Origin: DATBGZ01 sp036557785
GTDB taxonomy: Bacteria; Actinomycetota; Actinomycetes; Mycobacteriales; Micromonosporaceae
Direction of reading: 5' to 3'
DNA: 64,000 nt
Assembly: GCA_036557785.1 (NCBI GenBank)
Contig: DATBGZ010000083.1
Span: 9,833 to 73,832 of the forward strand
This document shows positions 62,323 through 64,000 of the stretch, one piece after another. A model generated the notes under the pieces. It was not told where the DNA came from, made no database searches, and saw only the letters and a program-made list of their open reading frames with translations. The stretch's first letter is position 1. Each line of letters begins with the position of its first letter. Made by a program: the position numbers and the translations under genes.

Positions 62323-63300
62323 TCACCGGACATCAGCCGGTGGGGCGGATCGTCGGAGCGAGCCTGCGTCTTCGGCGTCGAGCGCTCCCAGGCGGAGTCG
62401 GTGTGCGCCATCGGCGGCCACGAGACCGGCGAGGCTGTCCCGGCTGGTCACGATGACCATGGAGCCCGCGCTTCCCGGCAGCAGCGGCCGTACCTGCTCG
62501 GCGGATCGGGCGTCGTCGAGGACCACGAGCGCGCGTCGGCCGGCGAGTACGGTACGAAACCGCGCCGCGCGCTCGTCGACGGTGGCGGGTACCTGACCCG
62601 CGCCGACACCGAGCGCGTGCAGGAGCCGGCCCAACGCGTCCGCCGGCTCGATCGGGCGAACTGTTGATCCCTTAAGGTCGATATAGAGCTGAGCATCTGG
62701 GAAGGCATCGGTCCGCAGTTGCGCCCACCGGATGGCGAGAGTTGTCTTGCCGGCACCACGGATGCCGCAGATCGCCGCGATCAGGAGACCCGCGGCACGG
62801 TCGCCACGCCACAAGGCCGCCGCCGCGATCCGGTCGAGTTGGGCGAGCTCGCGACCGCGCCCGGCAAACGCGGGGCAGGGGTGGGGAAGATCTCGCGGCA
62901 CCCGATGTCCGTGGGGCGCGGCCGGCCCACCCGCCGCCCGGCGCAGTTCCTCGACCCGATCGCGGGCATTGGCCAGCGGACCGAGCTCGGCCCTGGTCGC
63001 GCCCAGGATCCGCACGAGCTCGTCGAACCGATCTGCCGGCGGCAGCGCGGTACCGGCCAGGTACTCGCCGATGCTGGCGCGTGACCAGCCGGTCTTCGCG
63101 GCGAGGTCACGATAGGTCAGCGCCCGGCCCTCCCGGACGCGGGCTTCCCGTTGCCGCAGCAGCTGCAGGATGCCCGCCAGGTCGAGAGCCGTGCGGACCG
63201 CGGCCGCCGGCGCGGTCACCGACCAGGTCAGCGCCGTTGTCGCGGCGGCGTCCGGCGGGCGGGACGCGGCTGAGCCGCGCATGGATAAATCCGGGTTCAT
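62323..63300 (-). CDS. Truncated NB-ARC regulator, paralogue of the upstream gene (probable remnant)
   Basis: A 325-residue protein. It has the same N-terminal plan as its neighbour: helix-turn-helix (LTYRDLAAKTGWSRASIGEYL, in part about 60-80), DRFDELVRILGA, then NB-ARC with Walker A GIRGAGKTT near 186 and Walker B ALVVLDDA. It stops shortly after IVTSRDSLAGLV, without the GLPLAL, winged-helix, MHD or TPR parts. The final residues (RRSAPPADVR) look unrelated to the family. No continuation is visible in the other reverse frames. It may be a decaying gene or a short dominant-negative form. The ATG at 63300 has no Shine-Dalgarno; ATG 63282 is possible. Confidence 0.75.
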   Translation of the reverse strand: MNPDLSMRGSAASRPPDAAATTALTWSVTAPAAAVRTALDLAGILQLLRQREARVREGRALTYRDLAAKTGWSRASIGEYLAGTALPPADRFDELVRILGATRAELGPLANARDRVEELRRAAGGPAAPHGHRVPRDLPHPCPAFAGRGRELAQLDRIAAAALWRGDRAAGLLIAAICGIRGAGKTTLAIRWAQLRTDAFPDAQLYIDLKGSTVRPIEPADALGRLLHALGVGAGQVPATVDERAARFRTVLAGRRALVVLDDARSAEQVRPLLPGSAGSMVIVTSRDSLAGLVAADGAHRLRLGALDAEDAGSLRRSAPPADVR

Positions 63301-63614
63301 AGAAGGATTCCAGCCACGGCGTCCGCGATCCGCGCGCGACCTTGCGAGCGGTTCAACGCCGCCCCCCGCCCCGCATGCCGGAGAACGGCAGTCGGGCGCA
63401 TCAGGTGGCGCGTCGACGGAACGAGAATGGGGCCAGTCGATTGTTGTTGGCAACAACATTCGGCCGTTTGGGCCGATCGTGACATCAGTGGACGCGTGCT
63501 GTCAAGCAGTTGCGGCGTGGGTCCCCCGGGGCAGAACCGGCCTCGGCTGCCGACCGGGATACTCCAGCCAACCCCACACGGTGCGGCGGCGTTGTGAGGG
63601 TCGGGAGGTCAGAC
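63301..63614. other. 314-bp divergent region between the truncated NB-ARC gene and the sigma factor
   Basis: No gene is visible. It contains TGTTGTTG-G-CAACAACA (63442-63458) and, 2 bp on, TCGGCC-GTTTG-GGCCGA (63460-63476). Both are perfect inverted repeats suitable as regulator sites. The sigma-factor ribosome-binding site GGGAGG is at 63603-63608. Confidence 0.55.
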
Positions 63615-64000
63615 GTGGATCGGTACGAGGGTTTCGCGGAGTTCATCGCGGTATGCGGGTCTTCGCTGTCGCGTACCGCGTACCTGCTCACGGGTGAGCA
63701 TCACCGCGCCGAGGAGTTGCTGCAGTCGGCGTTGGTCCGGACCGCGGCCCACTGGTGGCGCGTGTCGCAGGGCGGCAACCCGGAAGGCTACGTGCGCCGC
63801 GCCATGATCAACGAGCGTACGTCGTGGTGGCGCCGGCGGCGACCTACCACCTCCCTCCTCCCGGAACATCCCGGTCTGGCCGACGAGCCGGCCGAGGCTG
63901 CCGATCGGCTCACGATGGCCGCGGCACTCGCCGCCCTACCCGTCCGGCAACGCGCTGTGGTGGTGCTGCGCTACTACCACGACTACTCCATCGACGAGGT
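63615..64000 (+). CDS. SigE-family ECF-type RNA polymerase sigma factor, 5' part (partial)
   Basis: 128 residues are visible before the right edge. Region 2 covers FIAVCGSSLSRTAYLLTGE and AEELLQSALVRTA, with the Trp-rich WWRVSQGG and RRAMINERTSWWRRRR; the start of region 4 is LPVRQRAVVVLRYYHDYSIDEV. The shape is that of the SigE-type group 4 sigma factors abundant in actinomycetes. The GTG follows GGGAGG by 6 nt. Its anti-sigma gene, if any, lies beyond the window. Confidence 0.88.
   Translation, partial: MDRYEGFAEFIAVCGSSLSRTAYLLTGEHHRAEELLQSALVRTAAHWWRVSQGGNPEGYVRRAMINERTSWWRRRRPTTSLLPEHPGLADEPAEAADRLTMAAALAALPVRQRAVVVLRYYHDYSIDE

Overview
The window is very GC-rich chromosomal DNA with many GTG starts, ATGA/GTGA stop-start overlaps and dense coding on both strands. 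It fits a free-living actinomycete (Actinomycetota). Two gene blocks match the order known from Mycobacterium tuberculosis: pncB-clpS-DUF2017-mec-cysO-cysM-murI-MBL (Rv1330c to Rv1339) and ftsK-rimO-pgsA-cinA-clgR-pspA (around Rv2748c to Rv2744c). LtrA, a SigE-family sigma factor and NB-ARC/TPR regulators point towards Micromonosporales- or Frankiales-like lineages, but the sequence alone does not settle the genus. I see no rRNA, tRNA, CRISPR array, insertion sequence or prophage.

Layout. 1-5.9 kb: a partial FHA protein coupled to a two-RCK-domain channel-like protein, then ctaD (aa3 oxidase subunit I), pncA and pncB (NAD salvage). 6-18 kb: an FHA/zinc-ribbon protein, clpS flanked by 33-bp repeats, DUF2017, a four-gene ABC-2 exporter operon, a secreted trypsin-like protein that appears to have lost its catalytic residues, the mec-cysO-cysM sulfur-carrier cysteine pathway, murI, a metallo-beta-lactamase-fold phosphodiesterase-like protein and DUF2784. 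18-26 kb: ftsK, ltrA, rimO, pgsA, cinA, clgR, pspA. 26-36 kb: nei-type glycosylase, a flavin/F420 oxidoreductase, small membrane and lipoprotein genes, a NarL-type two-component system and an MMPL transporter. 36-49 kb: DUF4037, an arginine-degrading pair (DDAH-fold hydrolase plus RocD), a phosphotransferase, an aldo/keto reductase, a PIN toxin-antitoxin pair coupled to an SDR, a SNF2-SWIM operon, an OlsB/OlsA-like acyltransferase pair and a GH1 glucosidase. 50-56.6 kb: CBS protein, ArsB/NhaD-type permease, PolX, an S51-like peptidase and a P450 divergent from its TetR. 56.6-64 kb is more accessory: a secreted heme peroxidase with a CBM2-like tail, an intact NB-ARC/TPR regulator, a truncated paralogue of it, and the start of an ECF-type sigma factor.

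How it fits together. Housekeeping modules (NAD salvage, respiration, cysteine synthesis, envelope stress through ClgR/PspA) alternate with self-contained accessory modules. Ornithine may link two of these: the hydrolase-RocD pair would make and consume it, and the OlsB/OlsA-like pair would acylate it. Many genes without a Shine-Dalgarno sequence have a TANNNT box 6-9 nt before their start codon, which suggests widespread leaderless transcription. The most notable signals are a 17-bp element at identical spacing before two promoter-like boxes, one for the intact NB-ARC gene and one pointing antisense into its truncated paralogue; twin TetR operators; an operator overlapping the promoter of the toxin-antitoxin pair; the presumed pseudoprotease; and the peroxidase-CBM2 fusion.
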